Assembly: GCA_024509875.1 (NCBI GenBank)
Contig: JAMPIV010018956.1
Location: 124,001-188,000 of the forward strand
Direction of reading: 5' to 3'
From: Oreohelix idahoensis
Taxonomy: Eukaryota; Mollusca; Gastropoda; Stylommatophora; Oreohelicidae
DNA: 64,000 nucleotides
Below the pieces are notes generated by a model. The model had not been told where the DNA came from. It ran no database searches and saw only the letters and a program-made list of their open reading frames with translations. Positions 38,158 through 48,798 of the stretch are shown piece after piece. Made by a program: the position numbers and the translations under genes. Positions within the stretch are counted from its first letter, which is position 1. The number at the start of each line of letters is the position of its first letter.

Positions 38158-39455
38158 TGTTGCGTACTTTTTGGGTACCTTAACGGTAGCAAAATGGACA
38201 TGAGTCTTGCTGCTGTTAAGATGGTACGCACCATCGTAAGTAATAAGTAGATAATTGTAATTAAATACATCGCGCACGAAAACGCACATATTTGTGTGTG
38301 AGATTTTGGAGTGTTTTGTTGCTAAACACTAGATGACGTAGTGACCTCAGAGAGAGAGGAAGGCTGAGATTCCATGTAAGACCTTGGTCTGTTATTATAC
38401 CCGATTCGTGGGTAATCTACTGTGTATTTATGTGATAGACGGCCTTCCATGTTGGAAGCCATCGCCGTCTGGATCTACCAGTAAGTTGTTTGAATTAATT
38501 TTGAAATATTCTTTCTTTCTTAATCGGAACCTCTTCTACCCCGTAAACAGAGTGTAGAGCTGACCCAAAGAGCACAAGGCTCCTGGGCAAAACATGTAAT
38601 CAAAGTGTTTGACAAACAGGTGATTAGCCCTTTGTGTAATTTTGAAATACAAAATATATTAATCTCTGAATCTAGTCAAGTATTCAGTGGGAGGTCATTG
38701 CCCCATTTACCAGAATGTATTGAAAATGGATTCCCGTTAAAGTGATCGGATCCAGCCTTATATTGTCAATGATGTGCCGAATGGATTGCACCTATGTATC
38801 TCAAGTATAAAATATATAATTTTTACCGTCCGTTTGATGACGGAGTAATCAGAGGTCAATCAAGTTAAAAGACGTATGGATTTATATGCACTGTCTGTTA
38901 TGAAGCCTCAACTATGATTTACCGACGTTGCGGACTTAGTTTATCTATGAGGTCTGTTAAAGAGGGGTATTTGTCAATCTGTATTACATACCCTTGATCA
39001 TATATGTTTTACTGCCCTTGAGGGATCAACCGTTATTAAGAACGTCTTATAAAGCAAGCTGTTATGCACTTTGAAGATGAACGTTTGAAGATGTCATATC
39101 ATTATGATGATCAACTATCTTGATGACATACCTATATAATATTTTATGTAACAATATGTATGTTCAATACATGTTGTCGTCTACGTCGAAGTGACTGTTC
39201 AATAAAACTGTTATTCATATCGTTTCAACCATGAGTTCCAGCGTTGTTCAAGTGAAACTGTTGGCATTGACTTTGACTTATATATTAACCGTTACCTTGT
39301 TTGAATTTTAACCACGATATTCGCGTAACCAACCACAACATCTAGTGGTTCCATGAGAGTCCTGCAATAGATAGCAGCCCGACTACAATACAGTATATTA
39401 GACGCTACAGTGGTAGCAGTATAGTAGTTGCTACAGTTTAGTTGAGGTAGCTACA
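38158..39455 (+). repeat. 5' LTR of element A
   Basis: Aligns to 49081-50236 with few differences. It carries a SINE insertion (38509-38637) that the 3' LTR lacks. Confidence 0.92.
38509..38637 (-). repeat. Short SINE-like insertion in the 5' LTR of A
   Basis: A 129-bp insert flanked by AATTTTGAAATA (38497-38508 and 38638-38649); absent from the other LTR at 49433, where a single copy of the site is found. On the minus strand its head (GGGCTAATCACCTGTTTGTC + AAACACTTTGATTAC) is shared with the SINE at 39668-39872, while the tail differs. Confidence 0.85.
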
Positions 39456-39667
39456 GTTGGTGGCCAATGTTCAAGGGAACGATTTGAAATTCCAAGGAGA
39501 ATTCGTAAGAACATTCCAAGATTCTTTCCAGGTCAACTCAGGGACGTCAACCGTCGCAGTCAACGTTGTTCAACAACAATTATCAACGCTGAACTTCATG
39601 ATCAAAAGCAACGTGGAATGTCATCCTTGTTTTTAGTTCCAGTTATGTATTGTGTTATATATATAAT

Positions 39668-39870
39668 CTTCTTCTTCCGTCCTTAGCCAACAACCAACAA
39701 AGCAGTCAGTGGCCATTACGCCTAGTGGCGTCTTAAGGGCAACAGCGAATAGATTTTCTTTGCCGTTGTTCCCATCACGCCTAATGGCGTCTTTAGGGCA
39801 ACGACAAATCAATCTGTTTGCTGTTGTTTCCGTAATCAAAGTGACTGGCAAACGGGTGATCAGCCCGTTA

Positions 39871-39872
<2 letters not shown>
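39668..39872 (-). repeat. SINE-like element with family-B LINE tail
   Basis: On the minus strand the head CTAACGGGCTGATCACCCGT + TTGCCAGTCACTTTGATTAC is followed by two tandem copies of the family B 3'-end motif (GACGCCA.TAGGCGT.ATGG) and a GGACGGAAGAAGAAG tail. A 3' end shared with a LINE is the expected way for a SINE to use that LINE's machinery. (TA)n (39873-39951) abuts its 5' end. Confidence 0.72.

Positions 39873-39951
<79 letters not shown>
39873..39951. repeat. (TA)n microsatellite
   Basis: About 79 bases of alternating TA with one CA interruption, between the SINE and the Gag-like frame of element A. Confidence 0.95.
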
Positions 39952-39953
39952 CT

Positions 39954-41554
39954 ATGGATATTTTGGATCATTTTCTCCGGGAGGGAGATAAATCACGTTT
40001 ATGGGGGTCAAGCTGTGAGGAATATGCCATAGAACATTTCTTAATTCAAATGAGCCAGGATCTTAAGGTATATACTCTGTGTAATTTTGGATACGACTAT
40101 TCAAAGGAGAAAGCAGTGAGACTTGCTAATTTATTATCCCCTATTTTTTATGATGAAGGTAAACTAACTACTCAAGACAGTAATGTTGTTGTTGAGTTGG
40201 CTGCGTTGAAAAAAAACGATAAATGAGCAGAAGGGTAAAGAGAAGACCTTTGCTAATAAGCTAATGGAACAAAAAGTGGAGGATGAGAAGAAGTTGTTAG
40301 CTATAGACTTTGAAAATGCTGAATTGAAGAATAAGGTGATGCTTTTGATAGCGGATAATGAGAAATTTTAATAATTTTCGGTTAAACAAAACAAAGAGTT
40401 GGAGGATGAGGTGTGTGTATTAAAACAAACTATAGATGACCAAACGGTTAAGATTAACTCTTCCACGCTTGAATTAAAACTACTGCGGGAAGATAATACG
40501 AAATTTATGATTGAAGCTCAGAAAGGTAATGAGACATGTAAGACATTGTTTGGGGAATTGAAATCTAGGTATGAAATGTTAAAATCAGATTATGACAATT
40601 TGATTTCGGAACATATCAGTTTGAAATTAGAAAATGAAGAGAGGAAAATAGAATTTTACAATACTGATACTGTGTCCGCCTTAAAAGCTGCTAGTTCAAC
40701 TGATGACAGAGTAACTGCCTTGGAATCATTACTCTTGCATGAAAAAACAGATATTTTGATCTAGAATTACAAATCAGCAGCAAATTGATGATCTGTCAGC
40801 TAAATTGTCTACAGTTGATTCCTTACTCACTAGTGAGAGGAAAGTAGCTACTGATTTCGAAAAAGTAAATAAGAGGCAAAGGAAGAAGATTGCACTCCTT
40901 AATTTGGAGGTTTCTAAATTAAGAAAAAGGGTTGATGGTCTGTTAGATGTCGTACTGAACAAGACAATATTGTTAAACAATAGGTCTAATAAACCTATTT
41001 CACGACATGCCGTCAATACCAGGGGTGATACTAAAGTATCGACACACCCAGTGGTAGTTAGGAAATCATTCCGGGGGAGATATACCTTCCCTCGAGGAAA
41101 TAATACTGCCAATTCGGGGGATAAATCTTGGCGACACGATCTTAGTGAAGCTACTCTTAAAAAGACTATTGAGGCTGACAAGAGTAAAAATGATGTTACG
41201 GATAAAAGTAACATGGTTAAACCTATGTTGGGAGTTAAGAGTAACGTGAAGATAATCAGTAAAGCTAATACCGGTACATTGGAAAAAAATAATGTACTCA
41301 GGTCTTCTGATTTGCCTGCTAGGACATGTTTAAAATCTGTTCCTTTACATGGTAGTAGTTATCATACGCAGGTCCAACAGTATAATCCACATTATAGAAA
41401 TAATTCTAAATATATGAGTGATATAAATAGCAATTTGCCTCAGCAAACTAAGGGTGCACGTCACTCAAGTTCCCATGTTGGTGACAATGGGACTACGTAT
41501 ATTGGAACAGGTGCATATTCTCGCACCATTCTAGTGCGCAATGTGCCCCAATGA
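39954..41554 (+). pseudogene. Gag-like coiled-coil ORF of element A
   Basis: Starts at ATG 39954 (MDILDHFLREGDKSRLWGSS) and continues through three broken frames (39954-40226, 40399-40764, 40805-41554). The middle is a heptad-rich coiled coil (e.g. LEDEVCVLKQTIDDQTVKIN, LKSRYEMLKSDYDNLISEH), then a basic, Ser/Asn-rich linker (VVRKSFRGRYTFPRGNNTA). It ends in TILVRNVP, which begins the first RRM-like block. No zinc knuckle or capsid motif is recognisable. The order, coiled coil, basic linker, RRM, recalls L1 ORF1 proteins more than a Gypsy Gag. Function in RNA packaging is inferred only. Confidence 0.55.
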
Positions 41555-41752
41555 ACTACTTAGCAGGAACTTGGCGATTTCCTTAATTACACGGCAGACG
41601 TTAAGTTTGTACGTCTGTTGCCACCTACCAATAACAGGTATGGTGAGGCGTTAGTGACTTTTAGTACTAATAGAGACGCTCTTTTGGCTATTGAACGAGA
41701 CAATGGTGTACATTTTCATGACCATTCTCTTTCTTTTACAATCGGTGCATAA
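41515..41752 (+). pseudogene. RRM-like block 1
   Basis: After RTILVRNVP and one stop codon (41552) the frame continues with ELGDFLNYTADVKFVRLLPP, NRYGEALVTFSTNRDALLAI, and HDHSLSFTIGA. This fits an RRM: RNP2-like ILVRNVP, RNP1-like RYGEALVTF, and the helix-strand end ALLAIERDNGV. A second, better copy follows at 42055. Confidence 0.5.
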
Positions 41753-41958
41753 TTCTGCTTCGCGCAGATATTAGCCCATTGATACTTGGAGTTATTACCA
41801 CATTTCTTTGATGACTCAACTCGTTCAGTCATCATTTCTTCTCTTCCGAGTCATATATTTCTTCATGACTTTGTTATTTTAGGCTGTTTCTATAGAAAAT
41901 ATTTTTTCTAACATTTATATTTTGTCCTACTGTTACATCATACAAGGAAAAACATAAT

Positions 41959-42315
41959 ATGTGCCTTCTTTCTTCGTCACGTTTAGCACACGCGACACAT
42001 AATAAGTTGAATGATACTCAGGCTCAGTTGCGATCTGATCGAGATCATGTATCACTGAATCGCACTGTTCTGGTGCGCAACATTCCGTCTCATACCACTT
42101 GGTATGCACTGAAATTTTTTTTTTTTCAGAAGATTGGTAATGTTAAATTTGTTCGCATGTTTGAACTTCAAAATTCTTTTAACCAGCTTGCTTTTTTGCG
42201 CTTTGATACATATCGTGACGCTCACAGAGCTGTTAATTTAATACATGGTTCACTTTTTGCGCACCATCTTTTAGACGTGCGACTTGTACAAAACTCTGCA
42301 CCACGCACTTTATAG
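41959..42315 (+). pseudogene. RRM-like block 2
   Basis: The open frame gives NRTVLVRNIPSHTTWYALKF, IGNVKFVRMFELQNSFNQLA, FLRFDTYRDAHRAVNLIHGS and HHLLDVRLVQ. It parallels block 1 residue by residue (LVRN.P, VKFVR, R/FxxLAFLRF, A..AVN). Non-coding sequence after both blocks is also similar (TTTCTTTGATGACTCA / TTCCTTGATGACTCA), so the RRM plus its 3' flank was duplicated in tandem. No ribosome or splice context suggests a host gene. Confidence 0.55.
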
Positions 42316-42583
42316 TTGCGTTTGTGGGTGCTTTACTTTTCATTCTTCCGGATGTTTTTTATTAATCTTTTCATCTATTACAGATCATACTTGGTACTTG
42401 ATATCACCTATGCCTTTCATATTAGTATTTCTTTATTTTTAAATATCCTGTCTGTTCAGACTCTTCACTTGTTCTATCTATATTTCTTTATTTATTATTG
42501 GGCCAATTAGCTCAATATTTTCTGAGTCAACTACTTTTGTCACACTTCCTTGATGACTCAGCATAACCAAGCTACAACGCTTC

Positions 42584-42826
42584 TTGTTGGGTGCGCACTT
42601 TATCGTAGAGACAGACCAGCAAGCTCTTACGGCTCTCAATGATAGAGATGTCAAGTCATCGAGATCTACCAGATACTTCATCGCTCTACAGCCTTACTGC
42701 TTTACTATACGAGCGATACCTGGACATCAAAACGATCTAGCAGACATCCTTTCGCGATGTCCTCATGACTCAAGCGAGATTCTGCGCCCCATGAAAAGCG
42801 ACGCCTCTGCACGAACAGTTCCTTAG
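42584..42826 (+). pseudogene. Gypsy RNase H fragment in element A
   Basis: Reads LGAHFIVETDQQALTALNDR, then STRYFIALQPYCFTIRAIPG, HQNDLADILSRCPHDSS. These are the last RNase H blocks of a Ty3/Gypsy polyprotein (TDH..L..L, R..RW...LQ.Y.F.I.Y.PG..N..AD.LSR). RT before it and integrase after it are absent. It links element A to Gypsy, if it is part of A and not a separate fragment. Confidence 0.72.
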
Positions 42827-42829
42827 TTT

Positions 42830-43630
42830 TGACGCGCTTGTCATGGAACCTAACGGCGTTCATCGAAATTATTATTGGAACCTTTTTCACTACTTTTGTG
42901 CCTACTTTAACATTTCCTTATTTTGGATATACGATTTCGAGATGGAATAAAATGATTTTATTAATAGTAGACTATTTCATAATATAACATTTAACATTGG
43001 TAACGTTTTAATTCAAACGTGGAATGATAACATTCTTTGTGTAATATTTCAACTGCGTGACTATAATTAAGATAAAACTCAGAGGGAGTTTGTAAAATTT
43101 TAAATCAATGAACACGTTGCTTAAATTAGTAATTAATCTAATTTAATTATATTTAATATATTTATGGTAAATAGATTATTTCTATTTCATAGTACTAGCA
43201 ACGTCACTTAATACATAATTAGTATTTCGGCACTCATACTTATTTAGTACCGATAAGTGTGTTGATTACTTCGCGTTGTTTAATTCCAGTCTCTTCATTG
43301 ATAACTTAATTTTTCTTTGATGCATTCATATTCCATTTGTTTAAATTCATTTGTTGAAATTTTTTTTTTACTTCGGTTCATTATAATATTGTTTCACTAT
43401 CATTATTTCTTTAAATTATCTATTGTTGCCACAGTGGCCTTATGATAGGTTAATAGTGGTTGTACATTTTCTTACATTACATTCTTTTTTATTTGAGTTC
43501 AGTTCATTTTCATATTCATTCTATCACTAGTAATTAATATTTTTATTTGGTATATTCATATTGATAGTATGTGTAGATGTTAATTTGATTTACCTCTCCG
43601 CGGTTATTCTAGTAAAAAAAAAAAAATAGA
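42830..43630. other. Element A internal, nothing further recognised
   Basis: AT-rich sequence between the RNase H fragment and element B. It ends in an A-run and the ATAGA target site (43626-43630). Confidence 0.5.
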
Positions 43631-44658
43631 TGTTGATATTTACTGTTGTGTATAGTAAATGTTGCTAAATGTAATGAGACGTGGCTGGCTGTCAAACATT
43701 CTCACATTATGAAGCATAATCACGAAGCCTGAACACACTGGATACACTCACTCACTTAGTCGTTCCCCTTCTACCGTGAGGTGTAGAGGTTTGGAAGAGA
43801 GAGCGCCAGACTATTCTATCGGCTGTCTTCCTCCTGGCCTGGTTCCATTCTAGTCCTCGGTCCTTCAAAGATTGTCTAATGTTGTCCTCCCAGCGGACTC
43901 TGGGTCGTCCTCGGGGTCTGGATCCTTGGCTCTTTGTTTCCCATGCTTGTCGTGGTAGCCGATCTTCTCCCATTCTGCAGACATGGCCAAACCATCTTAG
44001 TTGGGACTGTTCTACTTGGGTCTGTAGGGGGTGGCATTTTAGGCCTTGACGTATCGTCTGGTTGCGTACCATGTCTCTTCTTGTTACTTCAACCACCTTC
44101 CTCAGATACCTCATTTCTGAGGTTTGGATCTGGCTTTTATGGGTTGTAGTCATTGCCCATGACTCGCATCCATATGTCAAGACTGGGACATAGGTGGAGC
44201 GGTATACAGCCATCTTCGTTTTCTTACCAACCTCTCTCTTGCTGAGGAATCCTCGATTTATGGCCTGAAAAAGTCTCCCAGCTGCTGCTTTTCGAGTGGC
44301 CAACTCTTCTTTGATGCCTCCCTTTCGGTCTATAATAGCTCCGAGGTATTTAAAGTGGTCGACCTGCTCCAGGACCTGTTCTCCCAGCTTAATCTGATGT
44401 CTTCTTTCTTCTCGTGATATCACCATGGATTTTGTTTTAGAGCTGCTTATGACCATCCCTCTCTTCTCCAGCTCTTCCTTCCAGACTTGCAGGTTGGATT
44501 GGAGATGTGCCTCTGATTTACTGGATACACTCAACACGTTTAATCGGCCATGTTTCTAGAAGCAGAAAGTAGGAAGAAGGAAGTTAGCATAAGGGCAAGT
44601 AACTCTAGTAGGAAACAAATTAACCATGGAGACATATATACAAACGACCCCATCAACA
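43631..44658 (-). repeat. 3' LTR of B, interrupted by a non-LTR fragment
   Basis: The LTR parts 43631-43750 and 44534-44658 add up to 245 bp once the insert and one copy of the ACTGGATACACTCA duplication are removed, matching the other LTR. Confidence 0.93.
43751..44519 (-). mobile_element. Non-LTR family C fragment inside B's LTR
   Basis: A 769-bp 5'-truncated copy with 14-bp target duplication ACTGGATACACTCA (43737-43750, 44520-44533). It encodes an open 261-codon C-terminal piece of an RT ORF: KRGMVISSSKTKSMVIS, DHFKYLGAIIDRKGGIKEEL, VLTYGCESWAM, LRWFGHVCRMGEDRLPRQAW, RPRGRPRVRWEDNIRQSL, ending GRRGTTK. The 3' tail is (AAGTGAG)n-like rather than poly(A). The open frame shows this is the youngest event in the stack. 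Confidence 0.92.
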
Positions 44659-44669
44659 TCCCCCCTTCT

Positions 44670-47522
44670 TTATGAGTGAACAAAGTCATTCATCCAAGAG
44701 GATTTCTTGCGATCTCTTTGAGGTCTCTTAGGGCTAAATGGTAGGAGAGAATGTTTCAGTTCTTTGCCAGCTTTCCGAGGACTAGAAGTAGCTGGGGTTG
44801 AAGGATCCACTTCTGGAGGATTGGAACTGTTCACTTCACTAGTGTTCTCCATGTCTGGCAAAACAACCTGTGGCTCGGGTAGAACTGGAGAGGAGAAATC
44901 AATTTCCAGGTCCGCGGGATCAGGTGTGAAAGGTGTTGTTTTAGGTCTTAGATGAATTCTGTTTCTGACATATTGACCTCCATTCTCCCCTTCAACTAAA
45001 TAAGAACTTTCAGAGAGCCTCTTATCAATTCTTCTAGGTTGCCAGTTTGGTTGTTCGGGGTCTTGATAGTAAACTGGCTGGTGAGACATTTTGGGCAGAT
45101 CATGAGCAGTTTTATCATAATACGTCTTCACTGATCTGTCTCTCTTGCCTTTACTTTCAATAACTCTACTGTCAGATGGAACGGGTTTCACTGCAGAAGG
45201 TATCAGCGTACGCAGTTTCCTGTTGAACAGTATTTCTGCTGGACTTTGATCAAACCCTTGTCTTGGCGTGTTACGAAGTTCAAGTAGTGCCTCATAGGCA
45301 TCTGTATTGTTTTGAACAGTCTTTCTCATCATACCCTTAATAAGTTTCACAGCAGATTCAGCTAATCCATTGGTCTTATGGTGACCTGGTGCTGATTTAA
45401 CATGAAGTATTCCCCATCTAGCAATAAATGATCTGAACTGTGCAGACGTAAACTGAGTACCTGAGTCAGATACAATAACTTTAGGAACACCATAACGAGC
45501 AAAATGAGACTTCAATTTCCTGATGACTAACTGTGCTGTCATTGTAGGTAGAAAGGCTACTTCAATGAAGTTGGAAAAGTATTCAATCAGAACTACATAA
45601 TATCGGCCTTCTATAATAAAGATGTCAGTGCCAACTTTCTCCCAGGGTGATAAACCTCTTGAGTGTTGGTTTAAAGGTTCTTTAGTATTCCTTGCCTTCG
45701 TTTCTGGACAACTGTCAGCTATCTGTCGAATCTCAGCCGTCATGCCGATCCAAAACAGACAACTTCTGGCCCGGCGCATCATGCTGTCAAATGCAAGATG
45801 AGCAGCGTGTAGCTTTTGCTTGATTTCAGGCCTCAGTGCTTTTGGGATAAGAATACGCTCTCCTTTAAGTATTATGCCTTGTTCTGTTGTCAGAGTGTCA
45901 CGAATGTCAAAATAAGGCATAAGCTCAGCTGGTACATCATACTTTTTTTTAGGCCACCCATGCAAAATGGTCGACTTCAACCTCTGAAGCACGCTATCTT
46001 TGAGAGTTTCAGCTTTAATCTTTTCCATCATCACATCTGATATTTCAGGTAATCCTACAGGTGCATCAGCCCCTGCATTGCTCTCTTTATCAGCTAAGAA
46101 ATCCAATGTGACATTATGAATACAAACTCTGGACAGTGTGTCGGCTATAAGAAGATCGGAACCTTGTACCCATTGGAATTCAAAGTCATATCGATGGTTT
46201 CGCATCAATAAATTATGCAGTCTTCTGGGAATTTGACTCAGAGGTTTCTTAACGATGGCTGCCAAAGGTTTATGGTCATTGATGACTGTAACTTTCCTTC
46301 TATAAGTGTACTGGTCAAAGCGTTCCAAACCACATACAACAGCTAAGAGTTCCTTCTCAATTTGAGCCCAGCGTTGTTCTGTTTCAGTTAGAGCTCTTGA
46401 AGCAAACTCTATTGGATGACCATTTTGTAGGAGGACAGCCCCAAGTCCACAGCTGCTACTATCAACTTGAATACACAAAGATTTATCAGGATCATAGTAT
46501 GCAAGTACTGGAGTAGAAGTAATCAGCTTCTTGATTCTCTTGAAGACTTGTTCACATTCAGCAGACCAGATAAAGGGAGTATCTTTACGGGTAAGTTCTC
46601 TTATTGGATGAAGAACTTCTGAAAGATTAATGAGAAACTTTGCTAGATACTGTATCATGCCGAAATATTTGTGAACCTCATGACAGTCCTTAGGAATGGG
46701 CATGTTTAGTATTGTCTCAACCTTTTTCTTGTCTGGTTCAACACCTCGAGCAGTAATAAGGTGACCCATGAAGGTAATTTCTTCTTTCTTCTCTTGAGCT
46801 TTAGCTTCATTCAGTTTAATGCCTTTCTCTTTACACCTATTTTTCAGTGCTTTAAGCATCAGATCATGGTCCTTAATTGCTTGCTGTCTGTTTGATCCAC
46901 AACCTGCAATAACTATGTCATCAGCAACATTGATGCAACCACGAAGACCTTCAAGAGCTTGTGCCAGATGCCTCTGGAAATTTGGTAATCTAGACCATCT
47001 GAACCTACCAAAAGGTGTAATCATTGTTGTAAGTTTACTAGACTTCTCATCAAGTTTGATATGCCAGAATGCTTCCTTGATATCCAGCTTTGTGAAAATC
47101 TTGGCATTATTGAGTTCAGGCAATACATCATCCATAGTTGGTAATCTGTAATGCTCTCTCTGCAAAGCCTCATTCAGGGGTCTAGGATCAATGCATATTC
47201 TTAAAGAACCATCAGACTTTTCAACAACAGCCATTTGGTTAACCCATTCAGTCGGTTCCTCTTCTGGTATTAATATACCTCTGTTCATTAGATTTTGAAG
47301 CTCTGATTTTACCTTGCTCTTGAGTGAAAATGGTATTTTTCTGCATGGCAGTGTCTTTGGACGAATATTAGGATCAATATGCAACACCGCTTCACCCAGG
47401 ACACCTAGATGGTTATCAGAGTTATGATCATTATCTGAACTGTCAGTAGCCACCTTAGCAATAAATTTGTTTGTGTTGACTGTCACAAACTGTAGATCCT
47501 GCAGTGTGTTGCTGCCCAGCAA
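44670..47522 (-). CDS. pol: Gypsy Pol of element B (RT, RNase H, integrase)
   Basis: Open for 950 codons. Order: RT (residues ~80-240; LRICIDPRPLNEAL, FTKLDIKEAFWHI, FGRFRWSRLP, NVADDIVIAG with the catalytic DD); RNase H (~340-470; LCIQVDSSSCGLGAVLLQNG, IEKELLAVVCGLERF, IADTLSR); integrase (~580-790) with an HHCC remnant (HAAHLAF...), then GTDIF, VSDSGTQFTSAQFR and NGLAESAVKLI giving the D,D,E triad; C-terminal tail after DLPKMSHQPVYY. A catalytic core shorter than usual around RLPNFQRHL (the FGL.NAP-type block) suggests a small deletion, and the HHCC second half is eroded (SCPETKA). It overlaps the upstream frame by 68 bases. Confidence 0.9.
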   Translation of the reverse strand: MLGSNTLQDLQFVTVNTNKFIAKVATDSSDNDHNSDNHLGVLGEAVLHIDPNIRPKTLPCRKIPFSLKSKVKSELQNLMNRGILIPEEEPTEWVNQMAVVEKSDGSLRICIDPRPLNEALQREHYRLPTMDDVLPELNNAKIFTKLDIKEAFWHIKLDEKSSKLTTMITPFGRFRWSRLPNFQRHLAQALEGLRGCINVADDIVIAGCGSNRQQAIKDHDLMLKALKNRCKEKGIKLNEAKAQEKKEEITFMGHLITARGVEPDKKKVETILNMPIPKDCHEVHKYFGMIQYLAKFLINLSEVLHPIRELTRKDTPFIWSAECEQVFKRIKKLITSTPVLAYYDPDKSLCIQVDSSSCGLGAVLLQNGHPIEFASRALTETEQRWAQIEKELLAVVCGLERFDQYTYRRKVTVINDHKPLAAIVKKPLSQIPRRLHNLLMRNHRYDFEFQWVQGSDLLIADTLSRVCIHNVTLDFLADKESNAGADAPVGLPEISDVMMEKIKAETLKDSVLQRLKSTILHGWPKKKYDVPAELMPYFDIRDTLTTEQGIILKGERILIPKALRPEIKQKLHAAHLAFDSMMRRARSCLFWIGMTAEIRQIADSCPETKARNTKEPLNQHSRGLSPWEKVGTDIFIIEGRYYVVLIEYFSNFIEVAFLPTMTAQLVIRKLKSHFARYGVPKVIVSDSGTQFTSAQFRSFIARWGILHVKSAPGHHKTNGLAESAVKLIKGMMRKTVQNNTDAYEALLELRNTPRQGFDQSPAEILFNRKLRTLIPSAVKPVPSDSRVIESKGKRDRSVKTYYDKTAHDLPKMSHQPVYYQDPEQPNWQPRRIDKRLSESSYLVEGENGGQYVRNRIHLRPKTTPFTPDPADLEIDFSSPVLPEPQVVLPDMENTSEVNSSNPPEVDPSTPATSSPRKAGKELKHSLLPFSPKRPQRDRKKSSWMNDFVHS

Positions 47523-47925
47523 ACGTGAATCTATTTTTCACAACAGTAAACCTTATATTGTGTTTTATCCCAGTCTTAGGATTCTCAGCAGTTAATAGAA
47601 CTTCTCCCAGTGGAGTCATCTTAGTACCATTCCACATAACAAGCCTCTGTTTAGTTGGAAACAATTGTTCTTGCATCACAAAGCGTTGACAGATTGTATT
47701 CACATCAGCTGCTGTGTCTAGCTGAAATTTTACCATTTTTCCATTGACAATGAGTTGTGCAGATGTACAAGCTTTGCTAGACTTCACACAAGCAAGAAAA
47801 ACTTCAGAATCTTCCACTGACTCTGTGTGAACAGTGTGAACTCTCTTGCATTTAACTTTGAAATGATTTCTTTCCCCACAGTTTGAGCAAAACTTCCCCC
47901 ATGCTGGACACTTTTTCTTAATCAA
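47455..47925 (-). CDS. Zinc knuckle and protease of element B
   Basis: Starts in a knuckle, CPAWGKFCSNCGERNHFKVKC (C-x2-C-x4-H-x4-C at FCSNCGERNHFKVKC), then a linker, then VKFQLDTAADVNTICQRF with the protease site in the variant form DTAAD. The end, GIKHNIRFTVV, is the usual region before the Gypsy RT. The frame differs from both gag and pol, so either programmed shifting or mutation separates them. Confidence 0.8.
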   Translation of the reverse strand: MIKKKCPAWGKFCSNCGERNHFKVKCKRVHTVHTESVEDSEVFLACVKSSKACTSAQLIVNGKMVKFQLDTAADVNTICQRFVMQEQLFPTKQRLVMWNGTKMTPLGEVLLTAENPKTGIKHNIRFTVVKNRFTFAGQQHTAGSTVCDSQHKQIYC

Positions 47926-48079
47926 TGGATGTTTCTGTCCGCAGTAATGACACTCCTTTCTAGGTTCAAAGTACCCACTGTCAGTGTTACTTTGACAGGC
48001 TTAACCAGTATGCTGCCCATTGTCTCTCTTGGGAGGTTTATGGTTGGGTGATTTTTTCTGTACCTGTTCAACCCTTGCT

Positions 48080-48529
48080 TCAGAAAAGTTGTACTGTATT
48101 ATTCATCTCTCTTATGTCTTTTCCAGTTTGCTCAAAGACTCTGCATATGTGAATGGCTTTCTTTAGATCGAGGTCAGCTTCTCTCAAGAGCTTTTCTTGT
48201 AACCTTTTGTTGACAGTAAAGACAATTGTGTCTCTTATCATACGATCCTTGTCGTTAAAGTTGCATAAATCTGCCTTAGCTCTCAGCTCAGTCAAGAAAG
48301 AATTAAAAGGATCTTGAAGAGGTGTGTTCCAGAATCTGAACGTATGTAATACTTCATTGCTTCGTGAGCAGCAATGGTTCTGGAGCAAATCGAGAATTTT
48401 ATTAGGATTAGAGTGGTCTCCTTCCTCTGCAAATTGGTCAAAAACTTCAATGGCTTGAGGTCCAGCACAGTAAAGGATGATGGCCGCCCGAACGGGATCA
48501 GGTTTCGAAGCAACTTCTGCTGCATCCAT
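48080..48529 (-). CDS. gag: Gag of element B
   Basis: Begins MDAAEVASKPDPVRAAIILY, followed by CAGPQAIEVFDQF, NKILDLLQNHCCSRSNEVLH, TFRFWNTPLQDPFNSFLTEL and RDTIVFTVNKRLQEKLLREA. This is the capsid-type Gag common to Mag/K02A2.6 elements (Y.F..R.Q..GE.F..F...L). The frame ends after 149 residues; the ~155 bases up to the zinc knuckle are in other frames. The initiator may be further upstream, as the first residues look internal. Confidence 0.78.
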   Translation of the reverse strand: MDAAEVASKPDPVRAAIILYCAGPQAIEVFDQFAEEGDHSNPNKILDLLQNHCCSRSNEVLHTFRFWNTPLQDPFNSFLTELRAKADLCNFNDKDRMIRDTIVFTVNKRLQEKLLREADLDLKKAIHICRVFEQTGKDIREMNNTVQLF

Positions 48530-48798
48530 TTACAGTTCTAACTGTCGTCTCTATTTACGAAATGTGTCTGGTTCGACGTTATTTATGTCTAGGCAGGGTG
48601 GTAACCGAAACATGGGCCGTTCTGCCATGACGAAATGTCTAATAATGGTATGCAAGCAATAACCTACCAACAGAAGAGTTAAACTTGGTTTTACCAGTTT
48701 ATCGTCCCCTCACCTCAAGTCTATGACGTTAGCACACGTGTTACAAGATATTCAGCAGAATACTTCGAATTCTATAGAAATAAACACCGCTGCCACCA

